Positions 8,695 through 19,132 of a DNA stretch of 64,000 nt are shown here, piece after piece. The notes under the pieces are model-generated. The model ran no database searches and was not told the DNA's origin. It was given only the letters and a program-made list of their open reading frames with translations. The position numbers were made by a program, and so were the translations under genes. Every line of letters starts with the position of its first letter. Position 1 is the first letter of the stretch. Where the stretch lies: contig WQYX01000015.1 in the NCBI GenBank assembly GCA_009781005.1, positions 1 through 64,000 on the forward strand. The letters are read 5' to 3'. The DNA comes from Polyangiaceae bacterium. GTDB taxonomy: Bacteria; Myxococcota_A; Polyangia; Polyangiales; Polyangiaceae.

Positions 8695-8888
8695 GAGCGT
8701 GTAGGGCAGCCGTTGCGAACGAATCGAGGCTAGGGCGGAGCGCGAGGAGCCCGCGCAAGCGTACTATTCGTACGTGCGCAGGCACCGCAGCGCCTACCTG
8801 AGGTCCCGCCGCAGGCGGGCCGACAGCGCCGAAGGCGCCGGCGAAGCCGAATCGATTCGCGCAGCAGGCTGGCGAACACGCTCTGAGT
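8690..8888. repeat. Palindromic element family 1, copy A
   Basis: The element is 199 bp with terminal inverted repeats ACTGAGAGCGTGT (8690-8702) and ACACGCTCTGAGT (8876-8888). The interior is highly structured and nearly the same as the copy at 35656-35852, with long identical runs such as AATCGAGGCTAGGGCGGAGC and GTGCGCAGGCACCGCAGCGCC (one base longer in the full match). The left end contains the emrB stop codon. No protein is encoded. It could be a MITE-like element or a structured RNA or terminator. Confidence 0.75.
8797..8822. repeat. Left arm of a 26-nt perfect inverted repeat (partner 8982-9007)
   Basis: The segment CCTGAGGTCCCGCCG...GGGCCG reads as the exact reverse complement of 8982-9007. 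One arm is inside the family 1 element, the other inside the neighbouring family 2 hairpin. A transcript through the region could fold into a long stem with about 160 nt between the arms. Confidence 0.6.
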
Positions 8889-9045
8889 CAGTTGGAGCCC
8901 CAACCGCGCCATCTCGCTTCGCTCGCTGCGCCGCCTTCCCCTTGTCCGTGCTCGTCAGGCGCGCCTCTGTTTTCGCGTCTTCGGCCCGCCTGCGGCGGGA
9001 CCTCAGGGCGCGCCTTCCTGCGCGCGGCCGGGGAACGGCGTTCGC
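8889..9045. repeat. Palindromic element family 2, copy A (disrupted)
   Basis: The copy begins with a degenerate form of the family 2 start (GTTGGAGCCCCAACCGCG) followed by CTCGCTTCGCTCG. It then has GCCTTCCCCTTGTCCGTGC, which should pair with GCAC-GGAC-GGGGAAGGC in intact copies. Here the right arm is altered (GGCCGGGGAACGGC) and the loop is enlarged by a segment inverted relative to family 1. The whole 8695-9155 interval is repeat sequence; no gene is seen. Confidence 0.5.
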
Positions 9046-9058
9046 TCGATTGCTGCGT

Positions 9059-9086
9059 AGGTTGGGGTGAGCTTGCGAACCCCAAC
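9059..9086. repeat. REP-like hairpin GTTGGGGTGAGC...GAACCCCAAC
   Basis: AGGTTGGGGTGAGCTTGCGAACCCCAAC (28 nt, described in parts) forms a hairpin with GTTGGGG paired to CCCCAAC. A near-identical copy is at 62227-62254. This motif is, from general knowledge, a very widespread intergenic repeat in unrelated bacteria. Confidence 0.65.
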
Positions 9087-9155
9087 TCGTTTCGACTCTG
9101 CGGCCCTTGTGGCCGCCCAATTCGGTGCTTTGCGGTCAAAACGACGAAAGCGGTC

Positions 9156-10037
9156 TCATCGCCCTAAACGGATGAGAACAGAGACGGATGGCCCGAGGAT
9201 GCTCGTGGACGTTTTGTCGTACTGCTGAAAAATCCAGCGCATGCCAGCTCGAAAATCGACCCGACCCACGGCGGCTCCCACTTCCAACCGCGAGTCGAGC
9301 AGGGGATAGCCTTCTCCGAAGACACTTACTCGGGCCATACCGGCAACTGTCAGTTTTGGAATCGGATATGTCCGCACGTCGAGGCCCAATCCGACTGCCG
9401 GTGTCCAATCCTTCCCATGCAGGACATCGGGCCCGGCAAGAGCATGCACTTCGACATATTTCGCGGGAATGATGGCGAGCGCGAGCGACGCGCGCAAAAG
9501 ATCCAACCGGTTAAGAGTTGGGCTGTCGGGCTCGTACAGACGAAGCCACGACACATCCAGTGCTAGGAGTGAGAGATAACCTCTCGCAGATACGTCGAAT
9601 CCGTAGATTCCCTCCGTCATGCCAAGAAAAGCACTCCCCTGCAATTCGCCATATCGGCGCGCGACCACCTCCGTTTCTTCGGATATGGATTCGTCGTCCT
9701 CTTCGTACTCGCCATTCTCCTTAATAATGGGTTCTTCTTTTTCTTTCACACAAGGGAGAAGACTGTCAGGAACCACACCGCGGTCGGCTCGCAGCCACGG
9801 ATCACGAGGGCATCCACCGAATACGATACTTAGGGACGGGAGCAAGGATCCCAGCAGACCTGACAACTCGTCGTCATCGTTGTCGTTCTTGTTCTCGGAG
9901 GAAGAATTCTGCGAAGGACTATGCGATTTCTCGATGCCGTCGAGCACTGGGCCCGATGCTCCCCATGCACCCGACGTATAAGCCGCCACCAAGAGCTGGA
10001 TCAGAGCCATCGGAACCAGCATCGATCGGCGCATCAT
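9156..10037 (-). CDS. Secreted/outer-membrane protein of unknown function
   Basis: The protein is 293 aa, taken from the ATG at 10037 (an adjacent ATG at 10034 is equally possible); GAAGG lies just upstream. A signal peptide is visible ([23 protein letters not shown]). A low-complexity region rich in Ser, Asn, Asp and Glu follows, with an acidic stretch ([18 protein letters not shown]). The C-terminal half is composed of alternating hydrophobic strands ([61 protein letters not shown]) and ends VSVLIRLGR, consistent with an outer-membrane beta-barrel. I do not recognise a family. Base composition is lower in GC than its neighbours. It is divergent from ettA. Confidence 0.7.
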   Translation of the reverse strand: MMRRSMLVPMALIQLLVAAYTSGAWGASGPVLDGIEKSHSPSQNSSSENKNDNDDDELSGLLGSLLPSLSIVFGGCPRDPWLRADRGVVPDSLLPCVKEKEEPIIKENGEYEEDDESISEETEVVARRYGELQGSAFLGMTEGIYGFDVSARGYLSLLALDVSWLRLYEPDSPTLNRLDLLRASLALAIIPAKYVEVHALAGPDVLHGKDWTPAVGLGLDVRTYPIPKLTVAGMARVSVFGEGYPLLDSRLEVGAAVGRVDFRAGMRWIFQQYDKTSTSILGPSVSVLIRLGR

Positions 10038-10058
10038 CCTTCGGATGAACGTTCGTGC

Positions 10059-10101
10059 GCCGTGGTTGCATCCACGGCTCGAAGCGCGGGACGGAGTCCC
10101 G
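10059..10101. promoter_or_regulatory. Two stacked hairpins upstream of ettA
   Basis: GCCGTGG-TTGCAT-CCACGGC (10059-10078) is followed at once by CGGGAC-GGA-GTCCCG (10087-10101). Both are perfect stems and lie 28-70 nt upstream of the ettA ATG, in the divergent spacer. They could be leader structures of ettA or overlapping promoter elements; no promoter motif is convincing. Confidence 0.4.
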
Positions 10102-10128
10102 GTAAGAATGTTAGCGTGCGTGATTCTC

Positions 10129-11802
<1,674 letters not shown>

Positions 11803-11889
11803 TGTGCGCCGCGACAACCATTCGGAATCCCTCGACTGGCATTTCTTTCGCATCACCATGAGTGTGTAGCGGCATAACGAATTTCGTGA

Positions 11890-12876
11890 ATGGACACGCA
11901 TCACCATTCTTCAGGTCACGAGCTCGCACCGGGGCATTCGCTGAGTCGTGCGACGGATCGACATAGCCATGCTCATGGCCATCTCCACGCACATGCCCAT
12001 GGTGCCAAGACGCGGCGTGCCTTCGCTATCGGCGTTGGATTGAATGTCGCATTCCTCGTGGTGGAGCTCGTGGTTGGCTTATGGGTGGAATCGCTCGCGC
12101 TCATCGCTGACGCTGCCCACAACGTTGGCGATGTGGCGGGCCTCGCGCTCGCATGGGGAGCCGCACATCTCGCTACGCGCAAACCCTCGGTGCGCCGCAC
12201 CTATGGATTGCGCCGGAGCACCATCCTCGCATCGCTTGCCAATGCGGTTTTGGTCTTGGTTGGCGTCGGCGCGGTCGCAGCCGAAGCCATCGGACGTCTC
12301 GGCTCGGCAGCGCCGGTACCTGGCGGAATCATCATGGCGATCGCCGCCGCAGGCGTCATCATCAACGGCGGTTCGGCGTTGCTCTTCGTTGGTGAACGAA
12401 AACGGGATGTGAACGTGCGGGGCGCTTTCATGCATCTCATGGCAGATGCCGCCGTCTCGCTCGGTGTCGTCGTTGCGGGTGGCCTCATCGTCTTGACCGG
12501 CAAGGCATGGATCGATCCCCTCGTCAGCTTGATCGTCTCCGTCGTCATCGTCGTCACGACATGGTCGCTGCTCCGAGAGTCGCTCGATCTGGTTCTCGAC
12601 GCGGTTCCGGAGGGCATCGACCCAGAGCGCGTACGCACGTACCTTTGCGGTCTCGAGGGCGTTTGCGAAGTCCACGATCTGCACATCTGGGCCATGAGCA
12701 CCACCGAAACCGCGCTTACGGCCCATCTCGTCATGAAGGATGGTGCACCCCCTGCATTCCTTCGGGATGCAAGCCGGCACCTCTCCGACGACTTCTCCAT
12801 CTCCCACGTGACACTGCAAGTCGAGCCGCATGACGCTCCCGAGCCGTGCGCGCATGCCCCTGAAGACGTGTTGTAA
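11890..12876 (+). CDS. Cation diffusion facilitator (CzcD-like) metal exporter
   Basis: The protein is 328 aa. It starts with a His-rich cytoplasmic segment (HSHAHGHLHAHAHG) that may bind metal. Six membrane helices follow. Helix 2 carries ALIADAAHNVGDVAGL, the usual metal-site pattern with Asp, His and Asp, and helix 5 carries FMHLMADAAVSLGVVV (H..AD). The C-terminal cytoplasmic domain (about 225-310) contains the family text VHDLHIWAMSTTETALTAHLV. CDF proteins export Zn2+, Co2+ or Cd2+ in exchange for protons as dimers. Metal specificity cannot be read from the sequence with certainty. It converges on the following solute-binding gene with 9 nt between stops. Confidence 0.92.
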   Translation: MDTHHHSSGHELAPGHSLSRATDRHSHAHGHLHAHAHGAKTRRAFAIGVGLNVAFLVVELVVGLWVESLALIADAAHNVGDVAGLALAWGAAHLATRKPSVRRTYGLRRSTILASLANAVLVLVGVGAVAAEAIGRLGSAAPVPGGIIMAIAAAGVIINGGSALLFVGERKRDVNVRGAFMHLMADAAVSLGVVVAGGLIVLTGKAWIDPLVSLIVSVVIVVTTWSLLRESLDLVLDAVPEGIDPERVRTYLCGLEGVCEVHDLHIWAMSTTETALTAHLVMKDGAPPAFLRDASRHLSDDFSISHVTLQVEPHDAPEPCAHAPEDVL

Positions 12877-12885
12877 TTGGTGATG

Positions 12886-14385
12886 TCATGGGAGGGTTGC
12901 AAGCGATAGCCATCGTCCCTCCGCGCTCGGGACAAAGCCCTGCGCGCGAGGGTTCATGACGGCAATCTGGTCTTCATGCCAGAGCGGTAGGATCCATGCT
13001 TGGTCTCGCACGCGGCGCTCGAGTTCGGCGTAGATTTGTTTTCTCATGTCAGGCGAGAGGGTGCGGTCACCGTCGTCGAGCAACCGATCGACTTCGGGAT
13101 CACGGATGCGTGCACGGTTGGCGCCGGCGGGTGGGATGGATGACGAATGCAAGAAGACACGAAGGACATTGGGTTCCGTGAATTCAGGCAACTGCAAAGT
13201 TGCCAGCTCGAAGTCGCCAGCGGAGAGACGCGCGAGCAATGTGCCGAGTTCGAGAGGGACGACGTCGACGTCCACACCCACGTCGGAGAGTTCCTGCGCG
13301 ATCACGCGTGCGATGGTTCCACGCAACCTGTCCGTTGACGTGAGGAGTGTCAGGTGCAGCCGGCCTGCATGCGCCTCGGCAAGCTCCTCGCGGGCTTTGG
13401 CGGGGCTCCAGGGGAGGGGAGGCTCGTCGGTGTGAGCCCAATGGGAGGGAGGTAGCAATGTGGAAGCTACTTGGGCATGCCCCGCGAAAAGCGTGGTTGC
13501 AATGGTATGACGATCGATGGCCATGGCAAGTGCGCGCCTCACGTGAGCGCTGGCAAGCCATCCTTGGTCAGTCCGCGCGAGCATATACGTGAGATTTGCG
13601 CCCGGGCGCCCCACGATGGACACCCCTTGCACCTTTTCGAGTGAGGGGAGAAGCGTGGGAGACAATCCGTTGACGACGAGATCGGCGCGCTGTGCATGCA
13701 TGCGCAATGCACGTGCGTTCTCGTCGTGCACGGTACGAATCACGACTGCATGACGAGGCAGAGGCATCGCGCTTCCCGCGGCCGGAGAGAGCGTGATTTC
13801 ACCCGGTGTGCGCTCTTCCACCGCGAACGGCCCCAAACCATCGAGCGTGCCGTCGGGTCGCGGCGGGCCGGCGGCCTCGTCTTCGCGCAAAATCGGCAGC
13901 TCGAGATCCGTGAGGAGCGTTGCGTGAGGTCTCGCGAGGTGGATGCGCACGGCATGATCGCTTTCCGCCGTCACGCTGCTGATGGCATCGACCACGCGCG
14001 CGTGCCGTGACGCGACCGACGCATCCGCGAACGCGTGCAGAGTCGCGACGACGTCGCGTGAAGTGAACCTGGCGCCGCTGTGGAAGCGAACGTCGTCGCG
14101 CAGCTCGACGCGCAATGTCTCGGGATCCATCCATGTCCAACCGCGCGCGAGGTACGGCATGGGAGCGAGCGTGGTCTCGTCGAGTCGCACGAGACCTGCG
14201 TGCACGAGGCGTGTCGTTCGAAGCGCGACGGCGTCGGTTGCGTAACGCGGATCGAGCGTCTCAGCGTCGGTCACGACGAGCATCTCGATCGGTCGTGCGC
14301 GCTCGCCCCTGCCTGCAATGTCCCGGCTGCATCCCGTGAGTGCCGGCGCCATCGCGAGCAGGACGCCGGCGGCTCTTGCACGCAT
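12886..14385 (-). CDS. Family 5 (peptide/nickel-type) ABC solute-binding lipoprotein
   Basis: The protein is 499 aa. I take the ATG at 14385 because it yields a lipoprotein signal (MRARAAGVLLAMAPALTGC); the longer open frame to 15030 runs through the divergent dacB gene and is rejected. SBP_bac_5 features are clear: ETLDPRYATDAVALRTTRLVHAGL near the start, LRDDVRFHSGARFTSRDVV, VRRALAMAIDRHTI and a C-terminal WILPLWHEDQIAV. The protein would bind oligopeptides or similar ligands in the periplasm. No permease or ATPase genes are adjacent, so it is an orphan subunit or partner of a system elsewhere. It is divergent from dacB with a 39-nt spacer. Confidence 0.88.
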   Translation of the reverse strand: MRARAAGVLLAMAPALTGCSRDIAGRGERARPIEMLVVTDAETLDPRYATDAVALRTTRLVHAGLVRLDETTLAPMPYLARGWTWMDPETLRVELRDDVRFHSGARFTSRDVVATLHAFADASVASRHARVVDAISSVTAESDHAVRIHLARPHATLLTDLELPILREDEAAGPPRPDGTLDGLGPFAVEERTPGEITLSPAAGSAMPLPRHAVVIRTVHDENARALRMHAQRADLVVNGLSPTLLPSLEKVQGVSIVGRPGANLTYMLARTDQGWLASAHVRRALAMAIDRHTIATTLFAGHAQVASTLLPPSHWAHTDEPPLPWSPAKAREELAEAHAGRLHLTLLTSTDRLRGTIARVIAQELSDVGVDVDVVPLELGTLLARLSAGDFELATLQLPEFTEPNVLRVFLHSSSIPPAGANRARIRDPEVDRLLDDGDRTLSPDMRKQIYAELERRVRDQAWILPLWHEDQIAVMNPRAQGFVPSAEGRWLSLATLP

Positions 14386-14424
14386 CGCTTTCGTGACCGG
14401 CGTACGCGCTGTAATAGTCGCACC

Positions 14425-15891
14425 ATGCGACGCCATCGCCTCTTTTTCATTTCGCTCGTCATCGGCGCCGTCATGCTTCCGGAGGTCGGTGCTCGCTCCG
14501 AGGGCTCGCAAAGATCCGCGGTCGCGCCCGCGCGCGCTCCGGAGATTGAGGCAGCCGTGCGTGCTCTCGTGAACGATCGATCGTTCAAGGACGCCCAGGT
14601 CGGTGTGTCGGTGGTCGACGCGGAGACTGGCGCGGTGCTCGCGCAATCCGGTGAGCATCTCGTGCTCAACCCGGCTTCGAACGCGAAGCTTTACACAGCG
14701 GCCGCTGCGCTCGCGATCCTTCACGGGTCTCACAGGTACCAGACCACGCTCAGTGGAACGATCAAAAGCGGCAGCGTCGCCGAGCTCGTTCTTCGCGGGC
14801 ACGGCGATCCTTCGCTTCGTTCGAGCGATCTCTTTGCGATGGCCGAGGAGCTCAAGGCGCATGGCGTTCGCAGAGTGGATTCCATCGTCGTCGACCAGCG
14901 CTTCTTCGACGAGCAGACGACGCCACCCGCCTTCGAGCAGCAGCCGAACGAGTGGGCCGCATTCCGTGCTCCCGTGAGCGCGGTCGCTTTGAACGAGAAC
15001 ACGATCACGCTCACGTTGCGGCCGACGCAAACGGGCTCACCGGCAACGGCATCGTTCGATCCGCCGGGGTTCGTCGACGCGGAGGGCACGGTGAAGACGG
15101 TGGAGTCGGGCGCCGACACGGTCGGTCTCGAGCTCTCGCCTGCGGGCAAGCGCATGAGCGCGAAGATCTCTGGAGCGGTTGCCGTGGACGCGAAATTCGT
15201 CCGCTACACGCGACGCGTCGATGATCCTCAATTGTTCGCCGGCTACGCGCTCAAAGCCGTCCTCCAAGAGATCGGTGTCAACGTCGGATCCGATCCAAAG
15301 CTTGCGACGAGTCCGACGGCGAAGGCCGCGGTCATCGTTCGGCACGAGTCCGAGCCGCTCTCGACGTTGCTCTACGCGCTCGGGAAAAACAGCGACAATT
15401 TCTATGCGGAGATGATCTTCAAGTCCCTTGGTGCCGAGGCCAAGACGCGCCCCGGAAGGAGCCAGGACGCGGCCGACATCGTGACGAAGTGGCTCGAACG
15501 TAACGATCTGTCCGACGCGGGGGTGGTCATCAAGAACGGCTCGGGGCTGTTCGATGCGAACCGCGCGACCGCGAACAGCATGACGAAGCTCCTCGCCTAC
15601 GCATGGCAAGATCCCACCCTCCGCGCCGAGTACGTCGCGCAGCTCTCCATCGGTGGCGTGGATGGCACGTTGCACAAGCGCTTTCGCGAGTACCGCGGCC
15701 GGCGCGCCATCCGCGCGAAAACCGGAACGCTCGACGATGCGATCGCGCTCTCCGGTTACGTGCTCGGCCCGCCGGGTAAATCGCCGCTCGCATTCTCCAT
15801 CATGTTCAACAAAGTTTCCGGGAAAGCTGCTTCCGCGCGCGCCGCCGCCGACAGGCTCGCGACACTGCTCTACGAGCGACAATTCAAGTAG
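14425..15891 (+). CDS. dacB: D-alanyl-D-alanine carboxypeptidase/endopeptidase (PBP4, peptidase S13)
   Basis: The protein is 488 aa with a signal peptide (MRRHRLFFISLVIGAVMLPEVGA). All three penicillin-binding motifs are present: SNAK (SxxK) in LNPASNAKLYTAAA near residue 90, SDN (SxN) in GKNSDNFYAEMIF near 325 and KTG in RAKTGTLDDA near 430. Length and the large insertion between SxxK and SxN match PBP4/DacB. It acts in the periplasm, trimming or cleaving peptidoglycan peptide cross-links. The start ATG lies 39 nt from the divergent solute-binding gene; the leader is very short. Confidence 0.94.
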   Translation: MRRHRLFFISLVIGAVMLPEVGARSEGSQRSAVAPARAPEIEAAVRALVNDRSFKDAQVGVSVVDAETGAVLAQSGEHLVLNPASNAKLYTAAAALAILHGSHRYQTTLSGTIKSGSVAELVLRGHGDPSLRSSDLFAMAEELKAHGVRRVDSIVVDQRFFDEQTTPPAFEQQPNEWAAFRAPVSAVALNENTITLTLRPTQTGSPATASFDPPGFVDAEGTVKTVESGADTVGLELSPAGKRMSAKISGAVAVDAKFVRYTRRVDDPQLFAGYALKAVLQEIGVNVGSDPKLATSPTAKAAVIVRHESEPLSTLLYALGKNSDNFYAEMIFKSLGAEAKTRPGRSQDAADIVTKWLERNDLSDAGVVIKNGSGLFDANRATANSMTKLLAYAWQDPTLRAEYVAQLSIGGVDGTLHKRFREYRGRRAIRAKTGTLDDAIALSGYVLGPPGKSPLAFSIMFNKVSGKAASARAAADRLATLLYERQFK

Positions 15892-15945
15892 CCCCACCTG
15901 CGCGCTCGCTTCGGGGCCCCTTAAATCTGATATCGTGTTGGTGCG

Positions 15946-16173
15946 ATGGATTCCAAACCAGACGATGACGAGTGGGTCTTGCTTCGCGTCTTGCTCGATC
16001 GTGCGCAAGCCATGCTGCTCGCAGAGTTCCTCGACAATCAGCGGATCCCAGTGTCCGTTGAAGGTGCGTATTCTGCCGGCATGCTTCCGGGCGTCGAGGG
16101 GGTGCGTGTGATGGTCCCGGCCGACCGCATCGACGAAGCGCGACTCGCGGCAAAAGCCTTCGACGGCGACTAG
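15946..16173 (+). CDS. DUF2007-type small protein
   Basis: The protein is 75 aa, cytoplasmic. The sequence WVLLRVLLDRAQAMLLAEFL then IPVSVEGAYSAGMLPGVEG and VMVPADRIDEARLAAKAF follows the DUF2007 pattern (putative signal-transducing protein; ferredoxin-like fold with a VEV/V.VP..D...A..L core). It follows dacB by 54 nt and could be in the same transcript. The function of this family is not established. Confidence 0.8.
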   Translation: MDSKPDDDEWVLLRVLLDRAQAMLLAEFLDNQRIPVSVEGAYSAGMLPGVEGVRVMVPADRIDEARLAAKAFDGD

Positions 16174-16215
16174 AACGCGTTCCTCACCTGCTGCGCGACG
16201 GTGATGAAACGCATT

Positions 16216-17403
16216 CTAATAGCTAATGGACTTGCGCATTTTCTCGAGGGCCCGCTCCTGAAGCTGGCGAACGCGCTCGCGCGAAAGTTTGCACTCTGCA
16301 CCGATCTTTTCGAGCGTCAGCTCCTCGTCGTTGTCGAATCCGAAGCGCAAACGAAGGATGCGCGATTCGATCGGCTTGAGCTGTCCGAGCAGCCTCTGCA
16401 CTTCTTTGCTCCGTGTGTGTGAGACGAGTGTCTCGAACGGCGAGAGCATGCTTTCGTCCTCGAGCAAATCGATGAACTTGCGCCCGTCCTCGTCGCCAAC
16501 GGGTTGATCGAGCGAAAGCGGCATCTTCGCCCACGAGTCATTCGTCTCGCGAAATCTGTCTTGCGGAATACCTGTCTCCTTTTCGAGTTCGCCACGCGTG
16601 GGATTGCTCCCTGTGCGCGCGAGGACGGACTGGGTGGCAGACGCCCTGCGGTTGTATGCGTGGAGCATGTGCACCGGGATGCGCACGACGCGACCCTTGT
16701 TCGCGATGGCGCGTGCAATGGCGTGGCGGATCCACCACGATGCGTAGGTGGAGAAGCGATAGCCGCGCGTGCAATCGAAGCGCTCGACGGCCTTCATCAG
16801 GCCAATGTTTCCTTCCTGAATTAAATCGATGAGGGGTAGCCGCCCGTAATTGTACTTCCCTGCAATGGATACGACGAGGCGCAGATTTGCTTTGACGAAC
16901 TTGTCTTTTGATTGCTTGGCCCGCCGCGATGTCTCCCCGATGCGTCCTATGTATCTTTTATATTCTTCGGTTTGAAAGCGCGCCGCTTCACCGAGCCCGC
17001 GCACAGCTTCTTCAGCATGAGCAATCCATGATCGGTCGGCGTCGGCAAGCCGGATGGCTTGGGCAAGGCTCGTACGCGCCGCGCGATATCTGTTCGTTTG
17101 CTCGGTCGTTAGTTTACTTTTCTGTTTCTTATAAATTTTGAAGATCTTCCGAAGCTCCTCGAGCTGTGGAAGATCGAGCGCACTCTCGCTACGAGACAGA
17201 TCTCTTTCGAATGTCTCAATGGCAATCTCGGCGGCCGGAATGAACGCGAGGATCGCACACCAGTGTTGGATTTCGGACTCCGCGACGTCGGTGGCCGCCC
17301 GGAGCTCCTCCTTCGAATCCATGACAGCGTATGCTGCCATCTCGCGCAAATAGCGCTCGGTCGTGGACGTGGTTTTTGGTCTGCTTCGGAGTCTCTGGAT
17401 CAT
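16216..17403 (-). CDS. RNA polymerase sigma factor, sigma-70 (RpoD-like) family
   Basis: The protein is 395 aa. Region 1.2 resembles [14 protein letters not shown] near residue 15. A non-conserved helical segment (about 30-165) follows. The core is: region 2.1-2.2 ([39 protein letters not shown]), regions 2.3-2.4 ([19 protein letters not shown]), region 3 ([12 protein letters not shown]...[12 protein letters not shown]) and region 4.2 ([20 protein letters not shown]). The missing region 1.1 and the size suggest a group 2 or alternative primary-like factor rather than the main RpoD. It probably directs transcription of a growth-phase or developmental regulon; the target promoters are unknown. 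It is divergent from the ABC exporter gene at 17486. Confidence 0.92.
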   Translation of the reverse strand: MIQRLRSRPKTTSTTERYLREMAAYAVMDSKEELRAATDVAESEIQHWCAILAFIPAAEIAIETFERDLSRSESALDLPQLEELRKIFKIYKKQKSKLTTEQTNRYRAARTSLAQAIRLADADRSWIAHAEEAVRGLGEAARFQTEEYKRYIGRIGETSRRAKQSKDKFVKANLRLVVSIAGKYNYGRLPLIDLIQEGNIGLMKAVERFDCTRGYRFSTYASWWIRHAIARAIANKGRVVRIPVHMLHAYNRRASATQSVLARTGSNPTRGELEKETGIPQDRFRETNDSWAKMPLSLDQPVGDEDGRKFIDLLEDESMLSPFETLVSHTRSKEVQRLLGQLKPIESRILRLRFGFDNDEELTLEKIGAECKLSRERVRQLQERALEKMRKSISY

Positions 17404-17485
17404 GCGACGTAGATCAGGTCGCTCCCGCCTCAGAAAAGTTGTGCGCGATCTTTCGATCGCCGCCGTTTGGTAATACGGGGGCTCG

Positions 17486-19126
17486 GTGGCTCTGTACCTT
17501 CGAACGTGGCGCGCGGTGCGAGCCAGACCCGATCTCGCGATCGTGTTGGTCGTTGGTTCTTGGATGCAGGCGACCGGTCACGCACTTCTCGCGGCATCCG
17601 CTGGCTTTCTTGCGCAATCGCTCGCTGGGGGACCTGCGCCAGGGGAGCTTCGTACTGTCGCGATGGTCGTGCGCGTTGGTGGCGGCGATGCGCTCCTTGG
17701 CATTGCGGTGGTCGGTGCCGCGGCGGCGTTGCTCAAGTTGATCGGAGGTGTGATCTCCGCGTCGAGCGGAGCGCGGCTCTCTGGTGAACTTGCCGCCGGC
17801 CTTCGTCTCGGGATCCTCCGTGAGATGTTCGCGGGTTCGCGGTGCGATGAGGTTCGCGCGCGCGAACTCGCATCGCTCACGTCGCACGTGCAGGATGTCG
17901 AGCGCGGCGTGGCACTCGGAGTCTTCGCGGAGCTGCGAGCGGTGTTGCAGCTTTTGCCGCTCGTCGTTTTGCTCGTCGTTCTCGCCCCGCGCCTTGCGGC
18001 GAGCGCTCTCGTCGCTCTCTCTGCGTTTGCGGCTCTCGTTCTCGTGACGCGTCGTGCGCTCAAGCGCGCGTTCGTGACGGCGGCGGCCGAGTCCGAGAGT
18101 TTGCTCGGTGTCGCCGATGAGGCCGTGCGCCATGCGGATCTGTGGACGACGTACGGTGCAGAGCGACGCATCGTTTCGCATCTCGAGTCGCTCGGCCGGA
18201 CGATGATCGAAACGGCGGCGCGTTTGCGAGCGCGCTCGGCGCTGCTCTCGGCGGCGAGCGAAGTGCTCGGCGCAGTGGCGCTCGTCCTCGTTCTGTCGCT
18301 CGTCTCGTTGGGCGTCATCGATGGTGGCGCGCGCACGGCGCTCGTTCCTTTCGCGATCGCGTTCTTCATGGCTTACAAGCCGCTTCGCGAGCTCGTGGAG
18401 GCACGCCTCGTTCGAGCGCGTGCCGAGCACGCGCTCACCGCTGCAACGTGCACGACTCTTCGCTCGCGCACGATGCGATCGCGTCCGATCGAAAGCAGTC
18501 CTGCGCGCGTGTGGTCGCCTGAGGCCCTGCGACTCGATGGTGTCGTCACGGCGCATGGCGAGCATGCCCCCGTCTCCCTCACCCTCGCTCACGGATCGAT
18601 CGCCGCCATCTCTGGACCCACGGGAATCGGAAAAACGTCGCTCCTCCGTGCGCTGCTCGGACTCGATGCGTGCCGGGCCGGATCGGTGCACTGGGGAACC
18701 GAAGATCTCACGTGCCGTGGTGTGGGTCCGTCGGCGCGTCCTTTCGCGTGGGTCCCGCAAGACGCGCCGATCCTGGCCGATACGCTCGATGCCAACGTCA
18801 TGCTCGGCGAAAGCGGCGCGTGTTCGGCCGAAGATCTTCTCGCGATGATCGGCGCTCGGGGACTTGCGGCGTCGCTCGGCAACGCGGTGCTCGCTACGTC
18901 GCGCACGATCTCTGGTGGAGAGCGTCAGTGGATTGCCGTGGCGCGTGCTCTTGCCACGAATCTGCCGGTGCTCTTGCTCGATGAGCCCACGAGCTTTCTC
19001 GATCCTGCCTCGCAAGACAAGATGCTCTCGGCGCTCGCAGCTCTGCGTGGCAAGCGCACGATCATTGTCGTCACGCATCGTCCGGAGCCTCTCGCGATCG
19101 CCGATGTCGTCGTGCGCCTCACATGA
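17486..19126 (+). CDS. ABC exporter (membrane plus ATPase domains)
   Basis: The protein is 546 aa from a GTG start at 17486. The N-terminal half (to about residue 310) has about six hydrophobic helices typical of type IV exporters. The C-terminal ATPase domain carries Walker [13 protein letters not shown]-loop region [14 protein letters not shown], signature [15 protein letters not shown], Walker [14 protein letters not shown] and switch His VVTHR. It is a half-transporter that would dimerise. The compact ATPase and the absence of a neighbouring half-transporter resemble CydC/CydD-like or lipid exporters, but substrate cannot be inferred. The stop is 6 nt from the convergent lipid-kinase gene. 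Confidence 0.85.
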   Translation: MALYLRTWRAVRARPDLAIVLVVGSWMQATGHALLAASAGFLAQSLAGGPAPGELRTVAMVVRVGGGDALLGIAVVGAAAALLKLIGGVISASSGARLSGELAAGLRLGILREMFAGSRCDEVRARELASLTSHVQDVERGVALGVFAELRAVLQLLPLVVLLVVLAPRLAASALVALSAFAALVLVTRRALKRAFVTAAAESESLLGVADEAVRHADLWTTYGAERRIVSHLESLGRTMIETAARLRARSALLSAASEVLGAVALVLVLSLVSLGVIDGGARTALVPFAIAFFMAYKPLRELVEARLVRARAEHALTAATCTTLRSRTMRSRPIESSPARVWSPEALRLDGVVTAHGEHAPVSLTLAHGSIAAISGPTGIGKTSLLRALLGLDACRAGSVHWGTEDLTCRGVGPSARPFAWVPQDAPILADTLDANVMLGESGACSAEDLLAMIGARGLAASLGNAVLATSRTISGGERQWIAVARALATNLPVLLLDEPTSFLDPASQDKMLSALAALRGKRTIIVVTHRPEPLAIADVVVRLT

Positions 19127-19132
19127 ATCACG

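Noticed and set aside
14386-15030. N-terminal extension of the solute-binding protein frame
   Set aside because: It overlaps the divergent dacB gene, and the internal ATG at 14385 gives a perfect lipoprotein signal.
17414-19078. 554-codon minus-strand open frame
   Set aside because: Antisense to the ABC exporter gene; composition is Arg/Glu-rich shadow sequence with no signal or domain.
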